A DNA stretch of 34,033 bases from Muribaculaceae bacterium (lineage in GTDB: Bacteria; Bacteroidota; Bacteroidia; Bacteroidales; Muribaculaceae), in NCBI GenBank assembly GCA_029068655.1, contig JAIECF010000187.1, positions 1 through 34,033 of the forward strand, read 5' to 3'. Below the pieces are notes generated by a model that made no database searches, was not told the DNA's origin, and saw nothing but the letters and a program-made list of their open reading frames with translations. A program made the position numbers and the translations under genes. Positions 34,030-34,033 of this stretch are shown in pieces (positions within the stretch are counted from its first letter, which is position 1; the number at the start of each line of letters is the position of its first letter).

Positions 34030-34033
34030 ATCT

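Noticed and set aside
33885..34033. CRISPR array
   Set aside because: The units are directly abutting tandem repeats without unique spacers, and no cas genes are present.

Overview
The window looks like chromosomal DNA from a member of the Bacteroidales, probably close to the Muribaculaceae. This is inferred from the gene set: a fused murF-alr gene, a lipoprotein-type TamA (TamL), BlaI/M56 genes with a TonB tail, a bacterial GH3 protein, a carboxypeptidase-regulatory/plug protein and MtaB. The upstream regions agree: Shine-Dalgarno sequences are weak or absent, and several intergenic regions carry the Bacteroidetes promoter pattern TTTG, about 20 nt, TAnnTTTG. No rRNA, tRNA, CRISPR array, integrase or transposase was seen. 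Most of the window is ordinary housekeeping sequence with very short intergenic regions; no gene-free stretch reaches 300 bases.

Layout. (1) 116-5001, minus strand: a five-gene run of an RsmI-like methyltransferase, a YycJ-like metallo-hydrolase, mtaB, a family 2 glycosyltransferase and surE. (2) 5050-7338, plus strand: an RsmF-like rRNA m5C methyltransferase and a LolD-like ABC ATPase whose 3' end overlaps the next gene tail to tail. (3) 7243-13397, minus strand: murF-alr, a sodium:solute symporter of the SNF family, a POT peptide transporter and sufE. (4) 13561-17083, minus strand: the accessory-looking part of the window. A BlaI-type repressor and an M56 metallopeptidase with a TonB C-terminal domain end at a strong terminator. 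They are followed by a higB-higA toxin-antitoxin pair and, 11 nt further on, a stand-alone TonB-receptor plug protein. (5) 17228-19579, minus strand: tamL. (6) 19713-24082, plus strand: xseA, a gph-like phosphatase, rnpA, yidD and a GH3-family gene, ending at a two-way terminator. (7) 24184-27675, minus strand: prfB and topA. (8) 27950-33121, plus strand: an acyl-CoA ligase, a CBS/nucleotidyltransferase, obgE, a cluster of hairpins and a PlsC-like acyltransferase. (9) 33136-34033: the C-terminal half of a DUF1593-type protein on the minus strand, preceded by 33-bp and 23-bp tandem repeats that run to the window edge.

The genes mainly serve translation and RNA modification (mtaB, rsmF-like, rsmI-like, prfB, rnpA, obgE), envelope construction (murF-alr, lolD-like, tamL, yidD, glycosyltransferase, acyltransferase) and uptake (SNF, POT). 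The best candidate for something undescribed is the locus at 13561-17164. There a BlaI/M56 sensor pair with paired operator-like sites, a protease with a degenerate plug-like and cysteine-rich tail, a toxin-antitoxin module and a barrel-less plug protein lie side by side.
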